Assembly (NCBI GenBank): GCA_964476505.1
Contig: CAYZAW010000029.1
Location: 1-30,018, forward strand
Direction: 5' to 3'
DNA: 30,018 nucleotides
Source: CAYZAW01 sp964476505
GTDB taxonomy: Bacteria > Bacillota > Clostridia > Christensenellales > CAG-138
The notes below the pieces were generated by a model that made no database searches, was not told the origin of the DNA, and saw only the letters and a list, made by a program, of their open reading frames with translations. The translations under genes were made by a program, and so were the position numbers. Numbering within the stretch: position 1 is the stretch's first letter; each line of letters starts with the position of its first letter. Of this stretch, positions 23,500-30,018 are shown piece after piece.

Positions 23500-25959
23500 T
23501 TATTCATCGTTTATCGGCAGCTCGGTCTGCGAGCCGTCTCCGAATGTTTGTTCAAACTGGGCGCGGGTGATCAGCACCTTCCGGGGCTTTGCCCCGTCAA
23601 AGCCGCTCACGTAGCCCGCCTGCTCCATCATATCCACCAGCCGCGCGGCCCTTGCATAACCCACTCTAAGCCGCCGCTGAATCATGGAAATGGAGGCTTG
23701 GCCACTGTCCAGCACCACGCGGAGCGCTTCGCCCAACAGATCGTCCTCCTGCTTGCCGTTGCCCTGTGCGCCGCTGCCCTGCGCCACCTGCTCCACGTTT
23801 TGCATCAGCTGCTCGTCGAACTGGGGCGTGATGGACTGGGCTTGGAAGAAGGTGACCACGCGGTCTACCTCGTCGTCGGACACATACGCCGCCTGGCAGC
23901 GCGTGGGCTTTGCTGCGCCGTTGGGATGGAACAGCATGTCGCCGCGCCCCAGCAGCTTTTCCGCGCCGCCCATATCCAGTATAATGCGCGAATCGATGGC
24001 GGAGGCCACAGCAAAGGCGATACGCGTGGGGATGTTTGCCTTGATAAGCCCCGTAATGACATCCGCAGAGGGGCGCTGCGTGGCAACGATCAAGTGGATA
24101 CCGCAGGCGCGGCCAAGTTGCGCGATGCGGCAAATGCTGTCCTCCACGGTATCGGGGGCAACCATCATCAGGTCGGCCAGCTCGTCTATCACCACCACCA
24201 GCTTGGGAAGCCTGTTTTCCGGCTGGGCTTGCAGCTCGTTGTAGCGCACGATGTCCCGGGCTCCCACCTTGGCAAATTTATTGTAGCGGTCTGTCATTTC
24301 CCGCACCGCACCGGAAAGCGCGCCCGCCGCCTTTTTGGGGTCGGTCACAACGGGCAGCCGCAGATGGGGCAGCGTGCCGAACACGGAAAGCTCCACCACC
24401 TTGGGGTCGATCAATATCAACTGCATATCCGCAGGCGAGGATTTATACACCAGCGATACCACGATATCGTTGATGCATACGCTTTTGCCGGAGCCGGTTG
24501 CGCCGGCGATCAAAAGGTGGGGCATCCGTGCTAAGTCTGCCACGATCACGTTGCCTGCAATGTCTTTTCCAAGCGCCATCGTTACATCGGACTTGGCATT
24601 GGTAAACTCCGGGGATTCCACGATATCCCGCAAAAGCACCATGGCGGTATCGCGGTTAGGGACTTCAATGCCTACCGCCGCTTTGCCGGGGATGGGCGCT
24701 TCGATTCGCACGCGAGGCGCGGCAAGCGCCAAGGCGATATCGTCCGCAAGCGTGGTGATGCGGTTCACGCGAACACCCGCCGCCGGTTGTAATTCGAACC
24801 GTGTGATCACCGGGCCAACGCTTACGTTTACCACCTTGGCGGATACGTTAAAGCTCAACAGCGTATCCTCCAACAGCTTTGCTTTTTCCTGCGGGGACTC
24901 CGCACGCTTGCTGCCGTAGGTGCGTTTAGGCGCGTTCAATAACGAGCAGGAGGGGCGCACATACGGCGCGGCTTCTGCGGGCGGCTCCGGCAAAGGCTCT
25001 GCCGGGGGCGCAGGCTCCTTGCGGCGGGCGGGCGGCTTTAGCTCCTGCTCCGCCGGTGTGCTTTTCAGATCCTTCACGGTGCGGCGCACGGGCGCTTCCC
25101 GCACAGGTGCGGGCGCAGGCTCTGCGTAGGGGGTATCGTCCAAGCCGTCCGGATCGGGCTCGTACACAGGCGGCGCGTCAAAGCGGGGCTCCTCCCGCCA
25201 GCGTGCGGCACGGGCGGGCTTTTTTTCGATAGGCCCGCTCGCGGGTAAAAACGTCAGCGGGTCATCCGGCTCGGGTTCGCGCACGGGCTGAGGCCGCTTG
25301 CCGCGCTTGGGGCGCGGGGCGGGAACGGGTGCGGTTTCCTCCAGCGCCTCTGTGTACAGGGGTTTGCTGCTGCGGCGCTCCGCCGCGTACTGGCTGGCCT
25401 GCTGGAAGCCCGCCTGCACCGTGTGTGCAACCTGCTCTCCGGCTTTTCTAAGGGAGAGCTTTGTTACCACCAGCAGGATAATCAGCATGCCGGCGATCAA
25501 AAAGATGTAGCTGCCCGTTTCGGACAGTAACAGGATTGCAGGATAGCACAGTAGTGCTCCTAACAGGCCGCCGCCCGTACGGGAGGCAAGCCCCAGCGCC
25601 CAAGCGTCTTTTACATATTGCAGATAGTTGGCGCTGCCTAAGATGGGCCGAACGGTCAGGTGGATAAGCGTTAACAGCAGCAGTAAAAACAGCAGTATCA
25701 GTGCGGTGCGTCCGGATTGCGGGCGGTTTGCCGCATAAACAATGAGAAGGATGCCAAAGGCCAGCGCGAAAAACGGCGCGGCATAGGCAAACAAGCCAAA
25801 CAAGCCGAAAAGTCCGGTCGTTACATATTCCCCAACCAAGCCCAGCACCTCAAAAAACAGGCAGATGCCTAAAAACACGCCAACGGCGATCAGGCTTACG
25901 CCTCCGATCTCCCGGCGGGTCTGCATTACTTCACTGCGCTTTTTTCTGGTTGCGGCCAT
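23500..25959 (-). CDS. ftsK: FtsK/SpoIIIE-type DNA translocase
   Basis: ATP-driven DNA pump that moves chromosomal DNA through the division or sporulation septum. The 819-residue product has four or five N-terminal membrane helices (about 20-165), a Pro/Arg-rich linker (about 195-330), the alpha/beta motor with Walker A GATGSGKS (near 485) and Walker B LVVVIDELADLM (near 590), and a C-terminal gamma winged helix (SISMIQRRLRVGYARAARLVDMMEQAGYVS) that reads orienting DNA sequences. ATG 25959 is preferred, with AGAGGTG eight bases upstream; the longer frame to 26049 crosses the predicted promoter. Whether it is the FtsK or SpoIIIE functional type cannot be told from sequence alone. Confidence 0.93.
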   Translation of the reverse strand: MAATRKKRSEVMQTRREIGGVSLIAVGVFLGICLFFEVLGLVGEYVTTGLFGLFGLFAYAAPFFALAFGILLIVYAANRPQSGRTALILLFLLLLLTLIHLTVRPILGSANYLQYVKDAWALGLASRTGGGLLGALLCYPAILLLSETGSYIFLIAGMLIILLVVTKLSLRKAGEQVAHTVQAGFQQASQYAAERRSSKPLYTEALEETAPVPAPRPKRGKRPQPVREPEPDDPLTFLPASGPIEKKPARAARWREEPRFDAPPVYEPDPDGLDDTPYAEPAPAPVREAPVRRTVKDLKSTPAEQELKPPARRKEPAPPAEPLPEPPAEAAPYVRPSCSLLNAPKRTYGSKRAESPQEKAKLLEDTLLSFNVSAKVVNVSVGPVITRFELQPAAGVRVNRITTLADDIALALAAPRVRIEAPIPGKAAVGIEVPNRDTAMVLLRDIVESPEFTNAKSDVTMALGKDIAGNVIVADLARMPHLLIAGATGSGKSVCINDIVVSLVYKSSPADMQLILIDPKVVELSVFGTLPHLRLPVVTDPKKAAGALSGAVREMTDRYNKFAKVGARDIVRYNELQAQPENRLPKLVVVIDELADLMMVAPDTVEDSICRIAQLGRACGIHLIVATQRPSADVITGLIKANIPTRIAFAVASAIDSRIILDMGGAEKLLGRGDMLFHPNGAAKPTRCQAAYVSDDEVDRVVTFFQAQSITPQFDEQLMQNVEQVAQGSGAQGNGKQEDDLLGEALRVVLDSGQASISMIQRRLRVGYARAARLVDMMEQAGYVSGFDGAKPRKVLITRAQFEQTFGDGSQTELPINDE

Positions 25960-25993
25960 AGCATTGGCACCTCTGCATAATTTTTCAACATAT

Positions 25994-26022
25994 AGTATAC
26001 ACGAAACGGCGCTTAATCGCAA
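25994..26022 (-). promoter_or_regulatory. Predicted sigma-A promoter of ftsK-rimO-pgsA-cinA
   Basis: On the minus strand TTGCGA (26017-26022) and TATACT (25994-25999) are 17 bases apart, with the ftsK ATG 35 bases after the -10 box. A perfect 6-bp inverted repeat (CATGTA/TACATG, 26047-26062) lies just upstream and could be a regulator site. Confidence 0.6.
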
Positions 26023-26080
26023 ATGCGGTTGCACTTTCATGGAATTCATGTAGAATTACATGTGAGATAAACGTTTTTTT

Positions 26081-26274
26081 CCAAGGGGCAAGGGGGGTTC
26101 CGATCCCCCCCTTATGCCCCTTGGAGAACCCTATAACCCCCTCAAACGGCCGCTCCGCGGGGGGATATGCCGTCTGCGGACGGGGCTGAACCGTTGTTTC
26201 CCCCGCCGAATATGTTCGGCGGTTAATGGGGTCTGGGGATGTATCCCCAGCGGGGGTTGGGGCAGAGCCCCAAC
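26081..26274. repeat. Hairpin-array intergenic element
   Basis: About 195 GC-rich bases between the divergent ftsK and ahcY genes form one inverted repeat after another. They are: a long stem 26081-26097/26105-26124 (10 bp plus about 7 bp with a small bulge), CCGC/GCGG at 26150-26160, CCGTC/GACGG at 26170-26183, a perfect 8-bp stem CCGCCGAA/TTCGGCGG at 26203-26222, CTGGGGAT/ATCCCCAG at 26233-26250, and GTTGGGGC/GCCCCAAC at 26256-26274. The T-run lies before the first stem on the plus strand, so it is not an ordinary terminator. It resembles the GC-rich palindromic repeats seen between genes in some clostridia; a structured leader RNA for ahcY is the alternative. No protein is supported here. 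Confidence 0.6.
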
Positions 26275-26318
26275 ATACTTGTTACAGATTATGTACACAA
26301 TATAAGGAGGATATACCT

Positions 26319-27560
26319 ATGCCAGCCATTCGTGATGCGTCGCTCGCGCCGTTGGGAAAACAACGGATCGCGTGGGTCAAGGAGTTTATGCCCGTGCTTT
26401 CCCAATTAGAGGAGCGCTTTTCTCGGGAACAGCCGTTTGCCGGAATGAAGGTAGCGGTATGCGTGCACTTGGAGGCAAAAACTGCATATCTTTGCCAAGT
26501 GCTAAAAGCGGGAGGCGCAATGGTGTGCGCCACGGGTTCTAACCCACTTTCCACCAAGGACGATATCTGCGCAGCGCTTTTGGAAAGCGGCGTTGAGGTC
26601 AACGCGTGGTTCGGCGCAACGGAGGAAGAATACAACGAGCACATCCGTAAAACACTGGAGTTTTGCCCGCACATCATCATTGATGATGGGGGCGATTTTG
26701 TAAACATGCTCCATGGTGCGCACCCGGAGTACGCCGTAAACCTGATCGGCGGCTGCGAGGAAACGACAACGGGCATCCACCGGCTGCGTTCCCGGGCAAA
26801 AGCCGGCGCACTCAAGTTCCCCATGATGGCGGTAAACGACGCAAACTGCAAGCATTTGTTCGATAACCGACACGGCACAGGCCAGTCCGTATGGGACGGC
26901 ATTATGCATGCCACCAACAACATGGTCACGGGCAAAACCATCGTGGTGGCGGGCTACGGCTTCTGCTCCTCGGGTATTGCTAACCGGGCTAAAGGGCTTG
27001 GCGCAAACATCATCGTAACCGAGGTGAACCCGTATCGCGCTTTGGAAGCCGCTATGGACGGGCACCGGGTAATGACCATGGACGATGCTGCACCGTTGGG
27101 GGATATTTTTGTAACGGCTACCGGCTGCAAGGACGTGATCACCAAACGGCATTTTCAGAAAATGAAGAACAACGCCATGCTGGCAAACGCCGGGCATTTT
27201 GACGTGGAGTTCAACAAAGTGGAGCTTCGCGCCATGAGCACCAAGGTGGAGGAGCGCAAGCCGTTTATCGACGGGTACTATTTAAAGGACGGCAGGGTCA
27301 TCAACGTGTTGGCGGACGGCAGGCTGGTAAACATCGTGGCGGGTAACGGCCACCCGGCGGAGATCATGGATATGTCCTTTGCCATCCAAGCGCTGTGTGC
27401 GCTGTACATCAAGGAAAACGGCAAAAACCTGAAACCGGATCTGTATGATATCCCGGAAAGCATCGATCATCAGGTCGCCATGATGAAGATCGCCGCGATG
27501 GGGCTGGGCTTAGATACGCTTACCCCGGAGCAGGAAAGCTACCTGAACGGAGAGTATTAA
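26319..27560 (+). CDS. ahcY: S-adenosylhomocysteine hydrolase family protein (possibly S-inosylhomocysteine hydrolase)
   Basis: NAD-dependent hydrolase that splits S-adenosylhomocysteine (or S-inosylhomocysteine) into homocysteine and nucleoside. The 413-residue product is the short archaeal/Thermotoga-like form: NDANCKHLFDNRHGTGQSVWDGI is the active-site stretch and GKTIVVAGYGFCSSGIANRAKGLGANIIVTEVNP the NAD-binding Rossmann motif. The usual H-x-T-x-E/Q-T stretch near the N terminus reads H50-L-E52-A-K54-T here, so the two residues expected to touch the adenine base are changed. AAGGAGG lies eight bases before ATG 26319. The next gene, an SAH deaminase, starts directly after its stop, which favours the S-inosylhomocysteine route. 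Confidence 0.88.
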   Translation: MPAIRDASLAPLGKQRIAWVKEFMPVLSQLEERFSREQPFAGMKVAVCVHLEAKTAYLCQVLKAGGAMVCATGSNPLSTKDDICAALLESGVEVNAWFGATEEEYNEHIRKTLEFCPHIIIDDGGDFVNMLHGAHPEYAVNLIGGCEETTTGIHRLRSRAKAGALKFPMMAVNDANCKHLFDNRHGTGQSVWDGIMHATNNMVTGKTIVVAGYGFCSSGIANRAKGLGANIIVTEVNPYRALEAAMDGHRVMTMDDAAPLGDIFVTATGCKDVITKRHFQKMKNNAMLANAGHFDVEFNKVELRAMSTKVEERKPFIDGYYLKDGRVINVLADGRLVNIVAGNGHPAEIMDMSFAIQALCALYIKENGKNLKPDLYDIPESIDHQVAMMKIAAMGLGLDTLTPEQESYLNGEY

Positions 27561-28871
27561 ATGAAGCAGGATATCCTGATCAAAAATGCCGCGTGGGCTG
27601 TAACGCTGGACGATACGAATACCGTGCTGCAAAATGCCGATATCGGCATCCGGGATACGCGAATCCTGTTCGTGCAGCAGGCGGGAAAGCCGTACCCGGC
27701 GGATTTTACGCCGGAAAAGACACTCCCCGGCGAAGGGCGCATCGCCTGCCCGGGCTTTGTAAACGCGCACTGCCACGGGCCTATGACGCTCATGCGGGAT
27801 TTTGCCAACGATATGGACTTGATGCCGTGGCTGGACCGTATGCGCATTATGGAAACCAGCGGCTGCCTGACCGACGAGGCTATCATTGCGGGCGTACGGC
27901 TGGCGCAGGCGGAAATGCTTCGCTCCGGCGTTACCTGTTATGCAGAAATGTATGCCTGGTGTGACCTTGTGTTTGATGTTGTAAAGGAAACGGGCATGCG
28001 CGCTAATATCGGCGGGCAGTATGGTAAGGACAGGCCGCAAACGCATGCCGAGCGCTGGCCGGAGTACAGAACGCACATGGCGGTGTGGAACGGCGCGGAG
28101 GACGGCAGGATTTTAGAGAACGTGTCTGTGCATGCCATTTATACCGTAGCGGAGGAAAGCATCAAAACCGCTATCGAGGCGGCAAAGGAGCTGCGGGTTC
28201 CCCTCCAAATGCACATTGCCGAGGACGCGTTCATGGAGCAAAAGCATATTCAAGAAACGGGCAAGTCCTCCATCGCTACGCTGGAGGAGTGGGGCTTGTT
28301 TGACGTGCCCGTGATCGCTGCGCACTGCGTACAGCTTTCCGACGGAGACTTTGATATTTTGGCGAACCATCAGGTGCTGGCAGTGCACAACCCAACCAGC
28401 AACATGAAGCTTGGAAACGGCTTTGCAGACGTACCCCGCATGGTGGAGCGCGGCGTGTTGGTGGGCTTGGGAACGGACGGTACCGCCAGCAACAATAACC
28501 TGAATATGTTTGAGGAGCTGCATCTGGCCTCTCTTATCCATAAAGGCACGCATAGAAGCGCCACTTGCTTAAATGCGGACACTTTGCTTCGCATGGCAAC
28601 CGTCAATGGCGCAAAAGGGCTTGGCTTTGCGGATGTGGGGGCGCTTATTCCCGGCAACCGCGCGGATATGATTCTGGTCAACTGCGACACCCTCCACGCC
28701 ACCCCCATGCACGATCCCGTATCCACGCTGGTCTATTCGGCGCAGGCGGCAGATGTGGAAACCGTGCTGGTAAACGGACGGGTGCTCATGGAAAACAAAC
28801 GCTTGTTGACCATCGACGAACAACAGGCCAAGGCGGACGTGCGCGAGGCTGTTAGGCGCATTTGCGAATGA
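27561..28871 (+). CDS. mtaD: 5'-methylthioadenosine/S-adenosylhomocysteine deaminase
   Basis: Metal-dependent amidohydrolase that removes the 6-amino group of S-adenosylhomocysteine or methylthioadenosine to give the inosyl compound and ammonia. The 436-residue product has the full set of metal ligands: HCH in VNAHCHGPMTLMRDF, His in MHIAED, His in AAHCVQLSD and Asp in GTDGTASNNNLNMFEEL, the last a signature of this deaminase group. The start codon follows the ahcY stop with no gap, so the two are co-expressed. Other substrates, such as 5'-deoxyadenosine, are known for relatives. A possible terminator follows at 28901. Confidence 0.9.
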   Translation: MKQDILIKNAAWAVTLDDTNTVLQNADIGIRDTRILFVQQAGKPYPADFTPEKTLPGEGRIACPGFVNAHCHGPMTLMRDFANDMDLMPWLDRMRIMETSGCLTDEAIIAGVRLAQAEMLRSGVTCYAEMYAWCDLVFDVVKETGMRANIGGQYGKDRPQTHAERWPEYRTHMAVWNGAEDGRILENVSVHAIYTVAEESIKTAIEAAKELRVPLQMHIAEDAFMEQKHIQETGKSSIATLEEWGLFDVPVIAAHCVQLSDGDFDILANHQVLAVHNPTSNMKLGNGFADVPRMVERGVLVGLGTDGTASNNNLNMFEELHLASLIHKGTHRSATCLNADTLLRMATVNGAKGLGFADVGALIPGNRADMILVNCDTLHATPMHDPVSTLVYSAQAADVETVLVNGRVLMENKRLLTIDEQQAKADVREAVRRICE

Positions 28872-28900
28872 AGCATTGCCTCCGGCGGGGTACGGCTTAG

Positions 28901-28924
28901 AACCTTTCTGTAGAAAGGTTTTAA
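28901..28924 (+). terminator. Terminator of ahcY-mtaD
   Basis: AACCTTTC (28901-28908) pairs perfectly with GAAAGGTT (28913-28920) around a TGTA loop and runs into TT. It is 29 bases after the mtaD stop. The stem is AT-rich and the T-run short, so it is moderate. Between here and 29004 nothing else was recognised. Confidence 0.5.
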
Positions 28925-29004
28925 GAATTCCCAAGACTTTTAAATAGAACTAAGTAAAGTGTGCTGATATACGCACAACAATGGCAGCAATGATTAACAA
29001 ATAA

Positions 29005-29028
29005 AAAGAACGGCATTTGCCGCTCTTT
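29005..29028 (-). terminator. Rho-independent terminator of the small Ser-rich gene
   Basis: On the minus strand AAAGAGCGGCA pairs with TGCCGTTCTTT (11 bp, one G-U) around a 2-base loop and continues into TTTATTT. It begins 20 bases after the stop of the gene at 29048-29446, giving that gene a complete transcription unit of its own. Confidence 0.8.
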
Positions 29029-29047
29029 GGTTTATTGTTCTATTTCG

Positions 29048-29446
29048 TTAGATGCTTACGCTTGCGATCAACCCACTGGTCAGTGTGGACATGTGCGGGT
29101 TCATAGCACCCGCCCGGTACGCCGCCACCGCGTTTTGATAGGCACTGGTTTTGGTGATGTCCACAGGCTCCGTTTCCACCGTGGCGGTGCTGTTGCCGGA
29201 GGAACGGGAAAGCGACGCATACTTCGTGAATATGCCGCCCTTATCCATGGTGTTGTAGGAATTATATTGGGACAGGATGTTCTGGAACACATTGGCAGAG
29301 CTTCCGCCCGAGGGGGACAGCAGCTTGAATGCCGAGGAACCGGAGGATGCGGCAGCTTTGATGGGCCCCGTTTTGCCGCCGTTGGCGCTGGAGTATAGGG
29401 AAGAATACCAACTCAGCTTGGAACTGTTGATGGTTGATGCTGTCAT
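29048..29446 (-). CDS. Small Ser/Ala-rich protein of unknown function
   Basis: A 132-residue product not recognised as any family. It has no signal peptide, no membrane helix and no cysteine; it is rich in Ser, Ala, Asn and Tyr and looks partly disordered, with a more helical stretch near residues 100-115 (KTSAYQNAVAAYRAG). That it is a real gene is shown by AAAGGAGG seven bases before ATG 29446, a promoter at 29492-29520 and a good terminator behind it. The composition recalls non-classically exported or filament-associated proteins, but no assignment is made. It stands alone between mtaD and hppA. Confidence 0.7.
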   Translation of the reverse strand: MTASTINSSKLSWYSSLYSSANGGKTGPIKAAASSGSSAFKLLSPSGGSSANVFQNILSQYNSYNTMDKGGIFTKYASLSRSSGNSTATVETEPVDITKTSAYQNAVAAYRAGAMNPHMSTLTSGLIASVSI

Positions 29447-29491
29447 TTTGCCGCCTCCTTTCCCAAACTAACAATCTACTGATACATTTAT

Positions 29492-29520
29492 ACTATAACA
29501 CAAGTGCTTGCGGCATGCAA
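29492..29520 (-). promoter_or_regulatory. Predicted promoter of the small Ser-rich gene
   Basis: On the minus strand TTGCAT (29515-29520) and TATAGT (29492-29497) are 17 bases apart. The gene's ATG lies 46 bases after the -10 box, with the RBS between. Confidence 0.6.
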
Positions 29521-29723
29521 TGCTCCCGTGCGTTATTGTTTGCATACGTCTGTCAAACCCTTCGGCAGGGTATCAGGGTTTATATCAATGCTTCCCTCAA
29601 CCATAAGCAAAACCAATAGCCCTGTTGGCCGTTAACAAATTGATGGTCAATTGAAAGAAAAGAGCAAGAGTATATAACCTGTAAATAATGCTGTAAATAG
29701 CGTTAAAAAACCGTTTACGCTAC

Positions 29724-29752
29724 TTGCCAATCGAATAGAGTAATAATATAGT
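29724..29752 (+). promoter_or_regulatory. Predicted promoter of hppA
   Basis: TTGCCA (29724-29729) and TATAGT (29747-29752) are 17 bases apart, 48 bases before the hppA ATG. The rest of the 353-base spacer (29447-29799) holds the opposing promoter and otherwise AT-rich sequence in which no gene or riboswitch was recognised. Confidence 0.6.
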
Positions 29753-29799
29753 GAAAATGAAGGTATAAGAAAAACGAATATTAGAGAGGAATTTTCACT

Positions 29800-30018
29800 A
29801 TGCAAAACATTATGCTGACCGGGTCCATTCTCATCTCGCTGCTTGCTTTTGCATTCGCGGCGTGGCTGTATCTATGGGTCAAGAAACAACCTTCCCAAAA
29901 CGCAAAGATCGCACGCGCAGGAGAGCTTATCAGAAAGGGAGCGCGTACTTTTTTAAGCCGTGAGTATCGTGTGCTTGCCCGCTTCGCTGGAATTGCGGGA
30001 TTGCTGATCTTCATATTC
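29800..30018 (+). CDS. hppA: Membrane-bound ion-pumping pyrophosphatase, N-terminal part
   Basis: The first 73 codons of a gene that runs off the window. The product begins with a membrane helix (ILISLLAFAFAAWLYLWVKK). KIARAGELIRKGARTFLSREYRVLARFAGIAGLLIFIF follows, the conserved start of membrane pyrophosphatases (an IRxGAxxFLxREY pattern between helices 1 and 2). These enzymes use pyrophosphate hydrolysis to pump protons or sodium across the membrane, common in anaerobic Firmicutes. GAGAGGA lies nine bases before ATG 29800. Ion type cannot be told because the deciding residues lie beyond the window. Confidence 0.85.
   Translation, partial: MQNIMLTGSILISLLAFAFAAWLYLWVKKQPSQNAKIARAGELIRKGARTFLSREYRVLARFAGIAGLLIFIF

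Noticed and set aside
23284..24534. 416-residue plus-strand frame opposite ftsK and rimO
   Set aside because: It is a by-product of GC-rich coding sequence on the other strand; the product is His/Gly/Arg-rich without motifs and crosses two real genes.
26114..26305. Small frame in the ftsK-ahcY spacer
   Set aside because: It runs through the hairpin array and its product is just the translated palindromes; no RBS.
1..30018. CRISPR arrays, tRNA or rRNA genes, prophage or restriction-defence genes
   Set aside because: No regularly spaced repeats, no cloverleaf with a TTCRA arm, and no phage or defence proteins among the supported genes.

Overview
The window looks like chromosome of an anaerobic, Gram-positive Firmicute of the Clostridia type. 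The basis is the strong AGGAGG-type ribosome binding sites, the ftsK-rimO-pgsA-cinA gene order, a LoaP/NusG-like factor heading a polysaccharide operon, a sortase-type anchor protein and a membrane pyrophosphatase. The genus cannot be named from sequence alone. Hand counts of single 60-base lines give 55-57% GC in the housekeeping and heptose genes, but 35-43% in the distal half of the polysaccharide operon.

Layout. (1) 1-1720: an IS110-family element on the minus strand, with a candidate bridge-RNA region before its transposase, inserted just after a good RBS and GTG start. (2) 1723-2301: a small secreted protein with a sortase-like MPKTG tail. (3) 2519-15489: a tightly overlapped surface-polysaccharide operon. 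It holds a LoaP/NusG-like antiterminator, an initiating sugar-phosphate transferase, the four enzymes of GDP-D-glycero-alpha-D-manno-heptose synthesis (hddC, hddA, gmhB, gmhA) with a galE-like epimerase among them, a GT4 glycosyltransferase, a pyruvyl transferase, an F420-hydrogenase-beta-like Fe-S protein, two GT32-like transferases, a Wzy polymerase and a Wzx flippase. A 17-bp perfect hairpin closes the operon. (4) 15631-20327: a divergent module in which a membrane-embedded alpha/beta hydrolase (minus) faces a FadR-type GntR regulator and a 600-residue ROK-like kinase (plus). Two identical TGGTCAGACCA palindromes lie just downstream of the two predicted promoters. (5) 20341-25959, minus strand: ftsK-rimO-pgsA-cinA. 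(6) 25960-26318: a divergent spacer with an ftsK promoter and at least seven hairpins. (7) 26319-28871: an AdoHcyase-like hydrolase followed directly by an MTA/SAH deaminase. (8) 29048-29446: a small Ser-rich protein of unknown function, minus strand. (9) 29800-end: the start of a membrane pyrophosphatase (hppA).

How the genes work together. Region 3 encodes a nearly complete Wzx/Wzy-type pathway, from sedoheptulose 7-phosphate to an exported, probably heptose- and pyruvate-containing glycan, under processive antitermination. Region 4 looks like a self-contained, ligand-controlled regulon of unknown substrate and is the best candidate for an undescribed system. Region 7 probably recycles S-adenosylhomocysteine. 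The hydrolase carries Glu and Lys where the family normally has Thr and Glu/Gln near the adenine base, so it may act on S-inosylhomocysteine made by the deaminase.
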